A DNA stretch of 33,228 nt from positions 1 through 33,228 of IMG/VR virus record IMGVR_UViG_3300030090_001436; one strand, 5' to 3'. Under the pieces are notes generated by a model. That model was not told the DNA's origin. It did not search any database and saw only the letters and a list, made by a program, of their open reading frames with translations. The stretch is from a virus. The translations under genes were made by a program, and so were the position numbers. Of this stretch, positions 15,824 through 25,162 are shown in pieces. Position 1 is the stretch's first letter. The number at the start of each line of letters is the position of its first letter.

Positions 15824-18800
15824 TAGGAAGGACGAACCGTGATGACTGAATCGCTTGCAATAAGCTTTGCAAGCTCGCTGACTCCATCATCATCGCAAGG
15901 ATGCTCTGAAGCAACAATGTCCACAGTCCCTTCCTGAGAGAACGTCAACTGCTCCACAACGTAAACGTTTTGCGAAACGCTTTCATTCCTGACCGTAAAA
16001 ACAGAGTCATGGAAGGTCGAGTCAGACACGATATTGTTGCTGACCTCCATCAGCGCTTCCTCTATATCCTGTGAATCTGTTTTAAAGAAAGAAACCGGAT
16101 ATTGGCCATCAGGCATGTCTCTGACACTTGTTACCGCTCCAGTGCTGCTGACCGTGCCGTTGTTAGCGCTGGAATAGGGGCTAGAGGTTGTTATCACCTT
16201 TATGTAAGACCCCGCACGCAAGCTCAAGCCGTCCACAGTCGTTGAAAAACTGATGGTGTGCGAAACCAACTTGCGAATGCCCAAGAAATACTTGGCGACT
16301 TGAATGGCATGGCTTTCTGAAGTGCAGAACTGGGTCAAGTCGAACTGCTCTTGCGGTAGAAGCTCAATGCCGTGCTCCTCAAACTGTCCTGGCAGCTTAA
16401 CCTCAACAACTTTTTCTTCCGGGAACTTGTTCTTGCTTTCTTTCCTGTAACGCATGACTGCCTTAAAAGGCCTGCGCTCTTCACTTCTCAAGTATTCAAG
16501 CTTGTAACTGTCTTCAAGAATGTTCCCAGCGGTAAATAGTTGCTCAATAGGTACTGGACCAATGTTGATCTGCCCGCTTTCTTCTAACACAGGAATTGCA
16601 GGCTTTAATGAAAATTTGCCGTCCATCATCACAAAGTTGCACAGGAAGTAAGGCGCTGTGTCCGTAATGTATTGGCGCAAATTAGTCCTATCCCCAAGCA
16701 CGCCGTTGAAAAAGAGCTTTTGTGCGTGCAGGAAGCGAGAGGTGCTTACAAAATCACTAACTTCTAAAAGAGGTGTATTGCTTTCAGTCATCTTTAACAA
16801 CGCCCCAGCTCCCCCCATGTCATTGGTCAGGAGATAGAACACTAAGTCGGTAAACAGATTGCTAGGCCCAGAGGCTTTACCGTTCGCGCTAAGACTGCCC
16901 AAATTGTAAACAGAAAGATCAGGGTGTAATCGCTTTGTGTGCAGACCGCTGCCGAGCCAGCAACGCATTTGGTCAAGGCTTGTAAAATTACGGCTTGCTT
17001 TTAAAGACAAACCGGCAGTAGTCAGATTGTTGTATATGGGCACAAGTGCATTAGGCACGACTTCGTTTACATAAACGATGCTGTGCTCAGGCTCTGATTC
17101 ATTTGATTTCTGAATAAGCCCCCTGTAGAGGCTCATGTCAGCGTACTGACTTTGTGACTCAAAAAAAGTGTCTCCATCAAAAATAGTTTGAGGATCTGTC
17201 CTGCCAATATCACCAATGACGTATCTAAAACCAACCTGCAAATAAGAAGTGATATAAGGGTTGTCGGCTGAAACACTCACGAGATCGTCATAGGTGTCGC
17301 CTTCGTTCCAGTTGTCTGTCGTGTCGGAATCCTGGACAACAGGTATAGGAGTCTCAGGATGATTCCATCCTTTGCTTTCACCGCTGAAATGATTAACCTG
17401 CTCCTTGACGGTTGCGGTCATCTTGACCTTGATTTTTCTAGGACCATTCGGATAGTTCCGAATAATTGTCTTAGACTCTCCTATGCCTAGATCTGCCGCG
17501 TGCCCAAACAATTCATAATAATAGGCTTGCGTTCGACCAACATCAAACGCACGAGTATCATGGTCCAAGACTCTGTATCGTTGACCTGAAAAAGTCATCG
17601 TCACTCCACTTGGATGGTTGGGCACAAATGGGTTAGAGCTTGGGTAGTTACTAGAAGTTCCTGATGTTGCACCTGCTCCACGCTTAAATTCAACATCTTC
17701 ACCCTTTGAATATCCATCTGAACTGCCGACAAGCTCACAGCTCACAAAAGCCCAAGTAAAGTTAATACCATTCTGTCGTGCGTAGTGACCGTCAGGCAGC
17801 CTTGTCTTTCGCACAGTCCATTTCACGGCCATCCACTTACGAGCGCTAAATTTTTCTCTGGTCTGCAGGCTTTTAACGCCGCCTTCGTTGACTGGGTCAT
17901 CATCACAGCTGCCAAAAATTGTATGGAAAAATGCTCCATTTTTTCCTGTAGTAATAGCATCACTATTTGATATGTTGGCTTCTTTTTCGATAGAAATTGC
18001 AACCCTAATGCTTCCATCTTGGTCTTGAGGAAGAACAATGTTGCGTTCGACTGACTGGGGAATGCTTCTGCTGCCTTGATCAGTAACTGTTTTTGGCTTG
18101 CGGATAAATTCTTTATTTAATCTAATCTGAGATTTAGTTGTTCTCGCCCCAGCAACCGCAATTACAAACCTGCCTAGCCCTGGAACGTCAGAAGAAATGC
18201 GCAACAGGTCTTTCTTTTCTTCTGAGACGGAAGCCGAAAGCCTGACAACAGGTGTTTCGTCGCCAAGAGCACGAAGCTCAGAAGCTGGAATGCCAACAAA
18301 CTTATACTCAAGCTCTGTGGGCGGCAGATCTTGTGGATGGGTAAAACGAATGAAATTGTACTGATCAACAGGCTTGCTTCCTGTAACTACAAAATAAATA
18401 TCTATCCTTTGAAATCTAAACGCATCACCGTTAGCGTCTAGTCCAGCTTGACGCACAAACACTTGGAAGACAGAAGATCTTTTTATAGTTCCTGTGTACG
18501 TTCCAGAGCGTACATTCACTTCTTCATCTTCGAATTCGTCTAATTCGTCTGGAGTAGGAACAGCATTGAACGAGCACAAACCATTAAGGCGCTGGAACAC
18601 TTTGCTGCGTATTCCAACCTCAGTTACGACAGCAGGCCTGTTGTTTCGCACCAAGCCGGTTGCAACACTTGTAAGAGGGAAGAAAGCGGCACCAACACCT
18701 CCATCATCTTTAATAAAATCTTGCGCAGGTTTTACAACACGATCAAAACTGACTAAGCCAACTTTTCTTTGGCGCGACTCGTCAGAATCAACGCATATGA

Positions 18801-20235
18801 ATGTGATTTGCTGGCTCTGATTACCTTCTGGATCATACTGCTCTTTTCTTCTTTTAATAACTTTCCAAAGAGTGTTGCCGATAGCAAACCTTTCTCCAAG
18901 CTGCATTGCATCATCAGCAGCAATCTGTTCTGCCTCTACAGTCGAGTTAATGTCATCGACATTCTCGCCGCCCCGGTTATTGCTGCGCTGGTACTTACGT
19001 TCCGGAATCTCGCTTGGATCAATATCGAAGAGTAGCTTGTCTCCTGCCCTTACATCTACAACAGCACTTAGCTGCCCAGAAAAATCATCATCAACAGTGA
19101 TTCGGCTGCCATTTGCTTTGGTTAGCTCAACAAAACCCATGCGCGGGCTGTACTGACGGCCCTCTCCCTCTTGGTCCTGCTTGCGCACCTTTTTAAGCAG
19201 GCTTTCTTTGCCTATGTCAATGTTGAGATCCTTGTCACCAACAATTTTCATGCGGCGTAACGTAAGCGCATGAGCCTGACTGTTTTCGGTGCCGTCAATG
19301 ATAGACACTGTTTCGTAATTCACCCTATAGCCATTGCCATTTGGAATCGCTCCAAACATCCCAAACCGTGTGTTGTTTGCAGGTGAATAGGCATGACAAA
19401 AGTCTGTAGTCAGATCAGCAACATTGCTGGGACACAAAAACATATCGTCGTCTCTACCAAAGTTTTGTGTAGGGTTGCCAGTGTCAGGCCCGCCCTGCGT
19501 TCCAAATGCAAGATCCTTGCCACGAATACGAGTGCTGCCAGAGGTGGATGTATCGTTCTTCCAATAAAAAGCAAAAAAGTCTTCATGAACAACATCCAAA
19601 GCATTGTTGCCAAGAAAAATTCCTTCAAGATCTGGTTTTTCAATGCCATCAGGCGATATACCATCAGCGAAGCCCTGCTCGCCCACCACAAAAACTAATT
19701 TTGCAGATTGCTGCGTTCCATGGCTAAACATCCGTGACCACACCAGCTTTGGTGTGACAAGCATTCCGCCAATGTTGCTGGCTTCGTCGTAAAGCCCAAA
19801 AATAATTGGAACGGGTGAACCGTAATCTGCTAGCTCATTAAGACTGTCAAAGCCTCGGCTTTGCGTAAAACGGTTGCCAGCGTTTGTGCTGCCAAGGTCC
19901 AGCTGTGACCGTTTTGATGCCTCTGGCATCTTGGGCTTGGGTGTTAGCAGGTAAGCAACACCAGTCAGCACAAGGCTAATGGCAAGGTTGATCAGAATAG
20001 GAACGTAGACAGACTCAGCCGCTTGAATATCAGGGACATGGGCGTACTCAGCCGGACGCACCACACCCCTGCGTCGCACCTCAGCAGCAAACTTGCAATA
20101 CTCCTCTTCCGTTATCCCAATCGTCTTAATTAGCTCTCTTTCATACGGAAGCAGTGGTACGTCGTAAACAGACGGGCCGAAGACCACTGAACCTTCTTCG
20201 ACATTCGATTGACGTACAAGATTCCCCTCTGCCAT
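15823..20235 (-). CDS. Tail-tip host-specificity protein, gpJ-like with gpI-like N-terminus
   Basis: This 1470-residue protein begins with an ordered region (VYDVPLLPYERELIKTIG) and a hydrophobic segment at about 76-98 (VYVPILINLAISLVLTGVAYLL) ending LTPKPKMPE, the pattern typical of lambda gpI-like tail proteins. The rest resembles gpJ: a GSPVPIIFGLYDEASNIGG stretch near 140, long beta domains, and a hub-like region near 1100-1400 (AQKLFFNGVLGDRTNLRQYI; PGQFEEHGIELLPQEQFD). It would form the central tail hub and contact the host surface. Its first 106 bases overlap the NlpC-like gene in another frame. Confidence 0.8.
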   Translation of the reverse strand: MAEGNLVRQSNVEEGSVVFGPSVYDVPLLPYERELIKTIGITEEEYCKFAAEVRRRGVVRPAEYAHVPDIQAAESVYVPILINLAISLVLTGVAYLLTPKPKMPEASKRSQLDLGSTNAGNRFTQSRGFDSLNELADYGSPVPIIFGLYDEASNIGGMLVTPKLVWSRMFSHGTQQSAKLVFVVGEQGFADGISPDGIEKPDLEGIFLGNNALDVVHEDFFAFYWKNDTSTSGSTRIRGKDLAFGTQGGPDTGNPTQNFGRDDDMFLCPSNVADLTTDFCHAYSPANNTRFGMFGAIPNGNGYRVNYETVSIIDGTENSQAHALTLRRMKIVGDKDLNIDIGKESLLKKVRKQDQEGEGRQYSPRMGFVELTKANGSRITVDDDFSGQLSAVVDVRAGDKLLFDIDPSEIPERKYQRSNNRGGENVDDINSTVEAEQIAADDAMQLGERFAIGNTLWKVIKRRKEQYDPEGNQSQQITFICVDSDESRQRKVGLVSFDRVVKPAQDFIKDDGGVGAAFFPLTSVATGLVRNNRPAVVTEVGIRSKVFQRLNGLCSFNAVPTPDELDEFEDEEVNVRSGTYTGTIKRSSVFQVFVRQAGLDANGDAFRFQRIDIYFVVTGSKPVDQYNFIRFTHPQDLPPTELEYKFVGIPASELRALGDETPVVRLSASVSEEKKDLLRISSDVPGLGRFVIAVAGARTTKSQIRLNKEFIRKPKTVTDQGSRSIPQSVERNIVLPQDQDGSIRVAISIEKEANISNSDAITTGKNGAFFHTIFGSCDDDPVNEGGVKSLQTREKFSARKWMAVKWTVRKTRLPDGHYARQNGINFTWAFVSCELVGSSDGYSKGEDVEFKRGAGATSGTSSNYPSSNPFVPNHPSGVTMTFSGQRYRVLDHDTRAFDVGRTQAYYYELFGHAADLGIGESKTIIRNYPNGPRKIKVKMTATVKEQVNHFSGESKGWNHPETPIPVVQDSDTTDNWNEGDTYDDLVSVSADNPYITSYLQVGFRYVIGDIGRTDPQTIFDGDTFFESQSQYADMSLYRGLIQKSNESEPEHSIVYVNEVVPNALVPIYNNLTTAGLSLKASRNFTSLDQMRCWLGSGLHTKRLHPDLSVYNLGSLSANGKASGPSNLFTDLVFYLLTNDMGGAGALLKMTESNTPLLEVSDFVSTSRFLHAQKLFFNGVLGDRTNLRQYITDTAPYFLCNFVMMDGKFSLKPAIPVLEESGQINIGPVPIEQLFTAGNILEDSYKLEYLRSEERRPFKAVMRYRKESKNKFPEEKVVEVKLPGQFEEHGIELLPQEQFDLTQFCTSESHAIQVAKYFLGIRKLVSHTISFSTTVDGLSLRAGSYIKVITTSSPYSSANNGTVSSTGAVTSVRDMPDGQYPVSFFKTDSQDIEEALMEVSNNIVSDSTFHDSVFTVRNESVSQNVYVVEQLTFSQEGTVDIVASEHPCDDDGVSELAKLIASDSVITVRPS

Positions 20236-20498
20236 GTGACTGCAAATGCCCAGGATTGCTGCGGTAGCAGCAGAATATCCCCATCATACTGAGGCCGATC
20301 TACACGGGAACCCCAACGCATAAGGTCGCGACAGATCTCCCACTTACTGGCCTCGTACCAAGATTGCTTGAACGGTGGCGCGTCAATACCCATCCGTTCC
20401 AATGCCTGATAACACATGTGGATGCAGTCGATATGACCGTCACTGCCGTCAGCGCCGAAGCGATACGGCATTCCAATCAGATCACTGCAGTCGGACAC
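20130..20498 (-). CDS. NlpC/P60-like tail-tip protein (gpK-like)
   Basis: The segment GMPYRFGADGSDGHIDCIHM matches the NlpC/P60 entry motif with its catalytic Cys. Downstream GDILLLPQQSWAFAVTWQRG matches the 'GDl..f' strand, but the expected catalytic His after it is replaced by Ala/Phe/Trp. Activity is therefore doubtful unless another His serves. I chose the GTG at 20496-20498, giving a 17-base overlap with the upstream gene; a TTG at 20522 would add eight residues. Gene order (after gpL-like, before gpJ-like) matches lambda gpK, which degrades peptidoglycan during entry or helps tip assembly. Confidence 0.65.
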   Translation of the reverse strand: MSDCSDLIGMPYRFGADGSDGHIDCIHMCYQALERMGIDAPPFKQSWYEASKWEICRDLMRWGSRVDRPQYDGDILLLPQQSWAFAVTWQRGILYVNRMSKKVQWSSARLFTTYHCFRMKES

Positions 20499-20988
20499 TG
20501 TTGCTAATCGGCAAGTTGCCAACCATGCGTTGCGTCAATGAACGCCTAGGCACGTCCGTCCCAACAGCATCCAAAACCGAACTCAGCTCTATGGTCAAAG
20601 AGACGTTGTCCCATTGACCGCCAGTCGCTTGGCCGGTATAGGTGTGGATAACAGTCGCACCTGGGCTTGTAATTTTTTGGTCCCCATCAGCGGTTGAATT
20701 ATCAATAATTAACACCTGTACGAACATCACGTAGCTGCCTTCAATCGCTGCGACAGCCCATGATCGAGTCAAATCATTATTGGGAAAGACAAGCGAAGCA
20801 TCCATGCCGTCGCCAGTGCGGTTGACGGTGACACCAGAAAATCCGAACGGCACGAACTGAAAATCCGCGTTAGTACCATCAGCTCCCGTATGCCTCATCT
20901 CTTTGCCAATAAAAAAGTTTTGAAACCGAAAGTCACGGCTTCCGTTAATCACAATCTGCAAAGCATGTCCTAAAGCAAACTGCGTCAC
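20482..20988 (-). CDS. Minor tail protein, gpL/DUF1833-like position (168 aa)
   Basis: The protein is beta-rich (HALQIVINGSRDFRFQNFFIG; GATVIHTYTGQATGGQWDNV) and ends in VPRRSLTQRMVGNLPIS, an ending common to minor tail proteins that sit between the tape measure and the NlpC-like protein. It lacks the Cys cluster that binds iron-sulfur in lambda gpL. The ATG overlaps the tape-measure stop by four bases. The call rests mainly on gene order, with modest sequence resemblance. Confidence 0.55.
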   Translation of the reverse strand: MTQFALGHALQIVINGSRDFRFQNFFIGKEMRHTGADGTNADFQFVPFGFSGVTVNRTGDGMDASLVFPNNDLTRSWAVAAIEGSYVMFVQVLIIDNSTADGDQKITSPGATVIHTYTGQATGGQWDNVSLTIELSSVLDAVGTDVPRRSLTQRMVGNLPISNSVRLQ

Positions 20989-23624
20989 ATTCCGACCCTC
21001 TTACGAGTGCTGCTGCTCATTTGCAACCGCTTCAATGTCTGCTGCTCACCCTGTTTAGCACCCTGATTGGCAGCTTGCCTCATGCCAGCCTGGAACTGAT
21101 CAGCTGTCACGTAATCAACGCTGTTAATACGCTCCACCGTGTAACGAACGTCGATTGGTGCGGCAACTGCAGCTCCGCCACCTTCGCTCATAGCTCCACT
21201 GCCACCACCGTTTTCAGGAATAACAGCAGAACCGCGAGCACCACGCGAGTAACGCGCCATGCTTTCACGCATCTTCGACTCGGGAATGATGTACTCAGAC
21301 TCACCACCTTCTCCAACAAGAGCGCGAGTTGGGCCTGAAACGTAACCGCCTTCAGCGTAAGCGTTAAGAGGAATTCGACCGCCACCAACCGCAGAGCCTC
21401 CAAGACCAGGAACAACAACATCCGACCCAAACGGATTGCCTTGGCTGCCTGCAGGACTTGGAGAGAATCCAAAAGCAAATGCTTTGGCAATGCCAATCGA
21501 GATGTACGTCGCAATCATTTGCTTCGCAGCGTCCATCAACAGAGATGCAATGTCTCGCAAGAAATCAGCAAACGCTTCTTTTGCAGTCTTCGTGCCCTCA
21601 ACAACTGCAACTAAATTATTGAACAAGGAGTCCGTTACCGGAACGGCAATTGCCATTGCTTCGTTAAAACGTGCTTGCGCTAACGCAGCTTGATCTATAG
21701 CTGGTTGATACTCTTTGTATCGAGCAATGTTATTTTCTAGCTCAACCGCTTTGTCTACTAAAGCCAGTCTTGCTTTGTCGTCCAAGTCTGTCCCAAACTC
21801 AATGTTTTTATATACATCGTCTAACTCTTTATTCATTATTTTAAGCGTTTCGGCAAACTTTAAATTCTGTTCTGACTCAAGCTTGCGACTGCCGCCAAAG
21901 TATGGATCCATCAGGAAATCTTGATTCCCAAAAGGACTGGTTGCACGAATAGCCTGTTGAGCCGCAATTTCTGCAGTCATGTCTGCCATTGAAATTGCCT
22001 GATTCTTAGTGGCTCGCTCCAGCTCAAATGCTGCTTGCGCTTGACGCGCCAGAATTATTGCATTTTCTTTTGCCGCCCGAGCTTCGAACAATGCTGCAGC
22101 AGCAACGTCCCTTTTGACAATCAATCGAGCCTTTTCTGACTCATTTGTTTCTGCAATTACATTCAAACTAGCCTTGTCAAGTGCAAGCTGGGCTCTGTCA
22201 ACCTCAACAGCAGCTTGAACGACCTGAAGCTCTCCTCTAATTAAATTTAATCTGTTTGCTTCTATTTGAGCTTCTATCTGAGCAAGGCCTACGGTTTGAC
22301 TTCGGATGCTGTTTATAAGCCCTTGAACTTGAAGCTGACGCTCCGTTAGCTGTTTTGCTTGATTTTGTTTTTCAAGTGTCTTCAATGTAGCTTGTGGGGT
22401 ATTGGCAAACGGGCCTTTTCTATTTTGAAAGTCAGCAGTTGCATCACTTCGAGTTAAAAAACCCAAGGTAGCCCTTGTTGCACGAGCCAAAAATCCTTGA
22501 TCCTGCTTGATTCCAATAATCAGCTTTGTCAACATTTGCACGCCATTAACAAGCCCTGGAGCGGCAAACGCAACGCCCAGAAGCTTAAGCTCCTTAAAAG
22601 CGTTACTTAAAGCGTCAGTTCCTTCTTTTAACTTGTCTACGTCTTGTAGGCCTAAAGCGCCAAGTTGATCGTTTAACTCCTGAACTGCCAACGCCCCAGC
22701 GACAGAATCAAGTCCTAATTCCTGTAAATCACCAATCAAACCTTTAGTCTTGCTGCCTGCTAACGGCAAAACATCGACTAATTGCTGGATGCTCTTGGTT
22801 GGGTTTTCAAGCGCTTTGCCAAGCTCAATAGCGGACTGAGTTATCGCGTCAAATGGTTTTCCAAGAACTGATCCAAGAATTCCACCAGCAAAAGAGGCTT
22901 GTTGACCGCCAATAGCACCAGCCAACCCACCTCCAAACAGGCCGCCAACAGCAGAAAAGCTAGGACCACCAAAAAGCAATGGAAAACCGCCACCAAGGAT
23001 TGCTCCTTGAGCAGCATTACTTAAAGCATTTCCTCTAGAAGCCTGCCTGCGTTTTTCAGCCTTTGCCTGTCTTTCAAGGGCTTTAGCCTCTCGTTCAGCC
23101 GCCTTTGCATTTTTTTCTCTTACACGGGCTTCTTCTTCTTTCAGTTTCTTGCGAGTCCTGAGGTTTCTAAGCAAATTAGCGCGTCGTTCCAGTTGAGCTT
23201 CACGTTCTTCTACGCTTTGCATTCCCAAAAATGCACGCCTTATATTTTCTTCTGCCCTAGCAAGCTTGTTCGCCTCTCGTTCCGCAACAACAGTTGCTTC
23301 GACAAAATTCTTAAACGACAGGCTCGCTGTATTACTAGAAGCGGATAACGCCTTGAAAGCAGACGTTAAGTCAGCGACTCCAGCTTGTGTTTTTTTGCCA
23401 GAAGATCCGGTTTGTACTAACTTCTTCGCAAGATCATTTAATCTTTTAGTAACCGTACCAATTTGATCAGCTTCCTTTCCTCTTCCGGGCAGCTTTCCTG
23501 CTATATCTACTTCTTTCCCAACTTTTTTTAGAGCAGCCTCAAGCTGCCCAACAGTCCTAATTGCTCGACGGAACTTATCTTCACCGCGCAGTTGCAGGTC
23601 TAGATTGATTCCAAAACTAGACAC
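20985..23624 (-). CDS. Tape measure protein (879 aa)
   Basis: The start is a GTG at 23622-23624. The order is typical: a helical N-terminus, a strongly charged coiled coil at about 120-200 (AAEREAKALERQAKAEKRRQ), a Gly/Ala-rich hydrophobic region at about 205-250 (GAILGGGFPLLFGGPSFSAV), long helical segments at 430-560, and a C-terminal RALVGEGGESEYIIPESKM motif common near tape-measure ends. It sets tail length and is ejected ahead of DNA. Using the general rule of about 0.15 nm per residue, a tail near 130 nm is predicted. Confidence 0.88.
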   Translation of the reverse strand: MSSFGINLDLQLRGEDKFRRAIRTVGQLEAALKKVGKEVDIAGKLPGRGKEADQIGTVTKRLNDLAKKLVQTGSSGKKTQAGVADLTSAFKALSASSNTASLSFKNFVEATVVAEREANKLARAEENIRRAFLGMQSVEEREAQLERRANLLRNLRTRKKLKEEEARVREKNAKAAEREAKALERQAKAEKRRQASRGNALSNAAQGAILGGGFPLLFGGPSFSAVGGLFGGGLAGAIGGQQASFAGGILGSVLGKPFDAITQSAIELGKALENPTKSIQQLVDVLPLAGSKTKGLIGDLQELGLDSVAGALAVQELNDQLGALGLQDVDKLKEGTDALSNAFKELKLLGVAFAAPGLVNGVQMLTKLIIGIKQDQGFLARATRATLGFLTRSDATADFQNRKGPFANTPQATLKTLEKQNQAKQLTERQLQVQGLINSIRSQTVGLAQIEAQIEANRLNLIRGELQVVQAAVEVDRAQLALDKASLNVIAETNESEKARLIVKRDVAAAALFEARAAKENAIILARQAQAAFELERATKNQAISMADMTAEIAAQQAIRATSPFGNQDFLMDPYFGGSRKLESEQNLKFAETLKIMNKELDDVYKNIEFGTDLDDKARLALVDKAVELENNIARYKEYQPAIDQAALAQARFNEAMAIAVPVTDSLFNNLVAVVEGTKTAKEAFADFLRDIASLLMDAAKQMIATYISIGIAKAFAFGFSPSPAGSQGNPFGSDVVVPGLGGSAVGGGRIPLNAYAEGGYVSGPTRALVGEGGESEYIIPESKMRESMARYSRGARGSAVIPENGGGSGAMSEGGGAAVAAPIDVRYTVERINSVDYVTADQFQAGMRQAANQGAKQGEQQTLKRLQMSSSTRKRVGM

Positions 23625-23649
23625 GGCGAAGCGGCGACCTCACTTAATC

Positions 23650-23847
23650 CTACCGCCTAGACATTGTTTGCGCTCTGCTTGACATCTTGGCGTTTTGAAC
23701 AGCCTTCTCCTCCTGCTCCGTCTTTAACTCAAAAAACGCAGCCCATCCGACCAGCTCTTCTTGCGTCATCGTTTGCGAAAGCTGAGCAACGGTCATGCCC
23801 AGCTCCTTCGCTAACGCATAGATAAAAAACCAGTCGCCCTTAGCTTT
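23650..23847 (-). CDS. Tail assembly chaperone, second part (gpT-like), read by +1 frameshift
   Basis: This frame has no start of its own near its beginning but encodes a typical chaperone C-terminal part: KGDWFFIYALAKELGMTVAQ, then LSQTMTQEELVGWAAFFELK, and a charged end. It is open across the stop of the upstream chaperone and lies exactly one base forward in frame. The overlap holds CUC-AAA-AGC-UAA; a Lys tRNA on AAA can slip forward within the four A bases (23845-23848) and continue into this frame. The product would be a G-T fusion of about 180 residues. Lambda and most relatives use a -1 shift instead. Confidence 0.65.
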   Translation of the reverse strand, partial: KAKGDWFFIYALAKELGMTVAQLSQTMTQEELVGWAAFFELKTEQEEKAVQNAKMSSRAQTMSRR

Positions 23848-24190
23848 TGAGGTCTGCTTTCGCTTCCTCCACCTTGTTTTCCGTTCCAGAAGCCAGCATC
23901 GCGAGCTGGATCTCTTGCAACACAGCCGCCTCTACAGCGTTCTTCAGCACAGCAACCTCACCGTCCTGAAACAGTCGCTTGCCTTCAGCGTCTAGTGCTT
24001 TACGCACCATCATGCTCAGCGCAAAGTCAACGGCGTCGTCAGAGTCAGCGTTTTTCTGGATCGACTCACGCTCGGCAATCGTCAATGGATGCCAGTAGAT
24101 CTCCAGCACCACCTCGCCGTCTTGCTCAACCTGATGCTTATACAGCTGGCTTACACCAAACTTGTTGCGAAGAAGCTCTGCGGCTCGCAT
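23840..24190 (-). CDS. Tail assembly chaperone, first part (gpG-like, 116 aa)
   Basis: The ATG at 24188-24190 (MRAAELLRNKFGVSQLYKHQ) is preferred to an upstream TTG. The protein has an N-terminal beta part (EQDGEVVLEIYWHPLTIAER) and a helical C-terminal half (VLKNAVEAAVLQEIQLAMLA). Position between the tail terminator and the tape measure, plus the overlapping second frame, identifies it as the abundant form of the tape-measure chaperone. It stops at 23840-23842, within the frameshift region. Confidence 0.7.
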   Translation of the reverse strand: MRAAELLRNKFGVSQLYKHQVEQDGEVVLEIYWHPLTIAERESIQKNADSDDAVDFALSMMVRKALDAEGKRLFQDGEVAVLKNAVEAAVLQEIQLAMLASGTENKVEEAKADLKS

Positions 24191-24218
24191 CGAAGATCTG
24201 CATTTATTCAATACTATA

Positions 24219-24647
24219 CTATGCAGTTGCAGTAAACCCGCAAGAAATTACACCAACAAAGTGTGAGCGATCTTCAATATCCAATGGCGTAGGACCAACG
24301 ATGTCGAGCACACGAGGAGAACTGCTAAACGTGTCGGTATAGCCAGGGGCGTTGACTGAAGTCAAGCCATCAATTACAGACTCACTAATTGCTGAAAGCA
24401 CTGACGTGCCAGCTGATTTCGGCACATACACGTTGCATTGAATGGTGCCTGAGTAATAGTCCTGGGCTGCGCCTTGGTTTTGGAGCGTGGATTGCCCAAA
24501 ACTGACCGTCATCAAAATGTACTTCTGATCTTTGCCTGGCGTCGTAAACGCAACGTTGTCGTATTTCATCAGCACCGTGGCATCTGCTGCTGCTACAGCA
24601 TCAGTCACGGCTTTTTCAAAAGCTGCCCTGGCGTTGACTAAGGTCAT
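24219..24647 (-). CDS. Tail terminator-like protein (DUF4128-like, 142 aa)
   Basis: The order of elements fits gpU-type tail terminators: an N-terminal helix (NARAAFEKAVTDAVAAAD), then strands (QKYILMTVSFGQSTLQ), a central GTIQCNVYVPKSAGTSVLSA and a final strand pair (FVGVISCGFTATA). It sits directly after the HK97-gp10-like neck protein and before the tail chaperone, where the terminator is expected. The protein caps the tail tube and joins it to the head. The gap to the upstream gene is only two bases. Confidence 0.65.
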   Translation of the reverse strand: MTLVNARAAFEKAVTDAVAAADATVLMKYDNVAFTTPGKDQKYILMTVSFGQSTLQNQGAAQDYYSGTIQCNVYVPKSAGTSVLSAISESVIDGLTSVNAPGYTDTFSSSPRVLDIVGPTPLDIEDRSHFVGVISCGFTATA

Positions 24648-24649
24648 GA

Positions 24650-25162
24650 CTACAGCTCGCTATAGCCAGTGTAAATCTTGCCAGCTTGTGTGCCAAACGT
24701 TCCGATGCCTTGTCTGCTGCCAACAGAAATACGTGGTCTGCGTTCTTTGAAGGCCTCGTCAACCAGTTTTTTCATCTCTGGTCCCTGCACAAACTGCTGA
24801 ACCTTGCCGCTTTCTAACGCATAAATTGAGTACTCAGCGGTGTTGCCGATGTAAACACGGCGCTTGTAGCTGTAAGCCTTGTCCGGCGGATAAAACCTTG
24901 GATCAATCTTGTATTCCTTATTTGTGGGATCTTGGCGTTTCCGTTTTCTAATCCCTGACCACGGAGCGAAGTCTTCAACCTTGTCGTCAGCAACGATTGG
25001 AGACGTGTGCGCCTTCCAGCTCGAAGCAAAAAATCCGGTATAAACCGGACTCCGTTTCTTTGTTGCCAAACGACGCATGATCGTGGCGATCAGCCTGTTG
25101 TAACTCTGCTGAAGATGCGCTTCAACTTCATTTTCAATCTGCTGTGCAACGCTCTTAGCCAT
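24650..25162 (-). CDS. Neck / tail-completion protein, HK97 gp10-like (170 aa)
   Basis: A long N-terminal amphipathic helix (VAQQIENEVEAHLQQSYNRL) leads to RSPVYTGFFASSWKAHTSP, matching the 'sPvdTGrfr.sw' motif of HK97 gp10-like neck proteins. Later segments include a Tyr/Lys-rich strand region (YSYKRRVYIGNTAEYSIYAL) and LESGKVQQFV. The gene is coupled by a one-base start/stop overlap to the head-closure gene. The product should form the neck ring between head closure and tail terminator. Confidence 0.68.
   Translation of the reverse strand: MAKSVAQQIENEVEAHLQQSYNRLIATIMRRLATKKRSPVYTGFFASSWKAHTSPIVADDKVEDFAPWSGIRKRKRQDPTNKEYKIDPRFYPPDKAYSYKRRVYIGNTAEYSIYALESGKVQQFVQGPEMKKLVDEAFKERRPRISVGSRQGIGTFGTQAGKIYTGYSEL

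Noticed and set aside
24190-24240. TATAGT box before the tail chaperone as a promoter
   Set aside because: The nearest -35-like element (TTGCGG) is 19 bases away and weak, and the genes on both sides are tightly packed.
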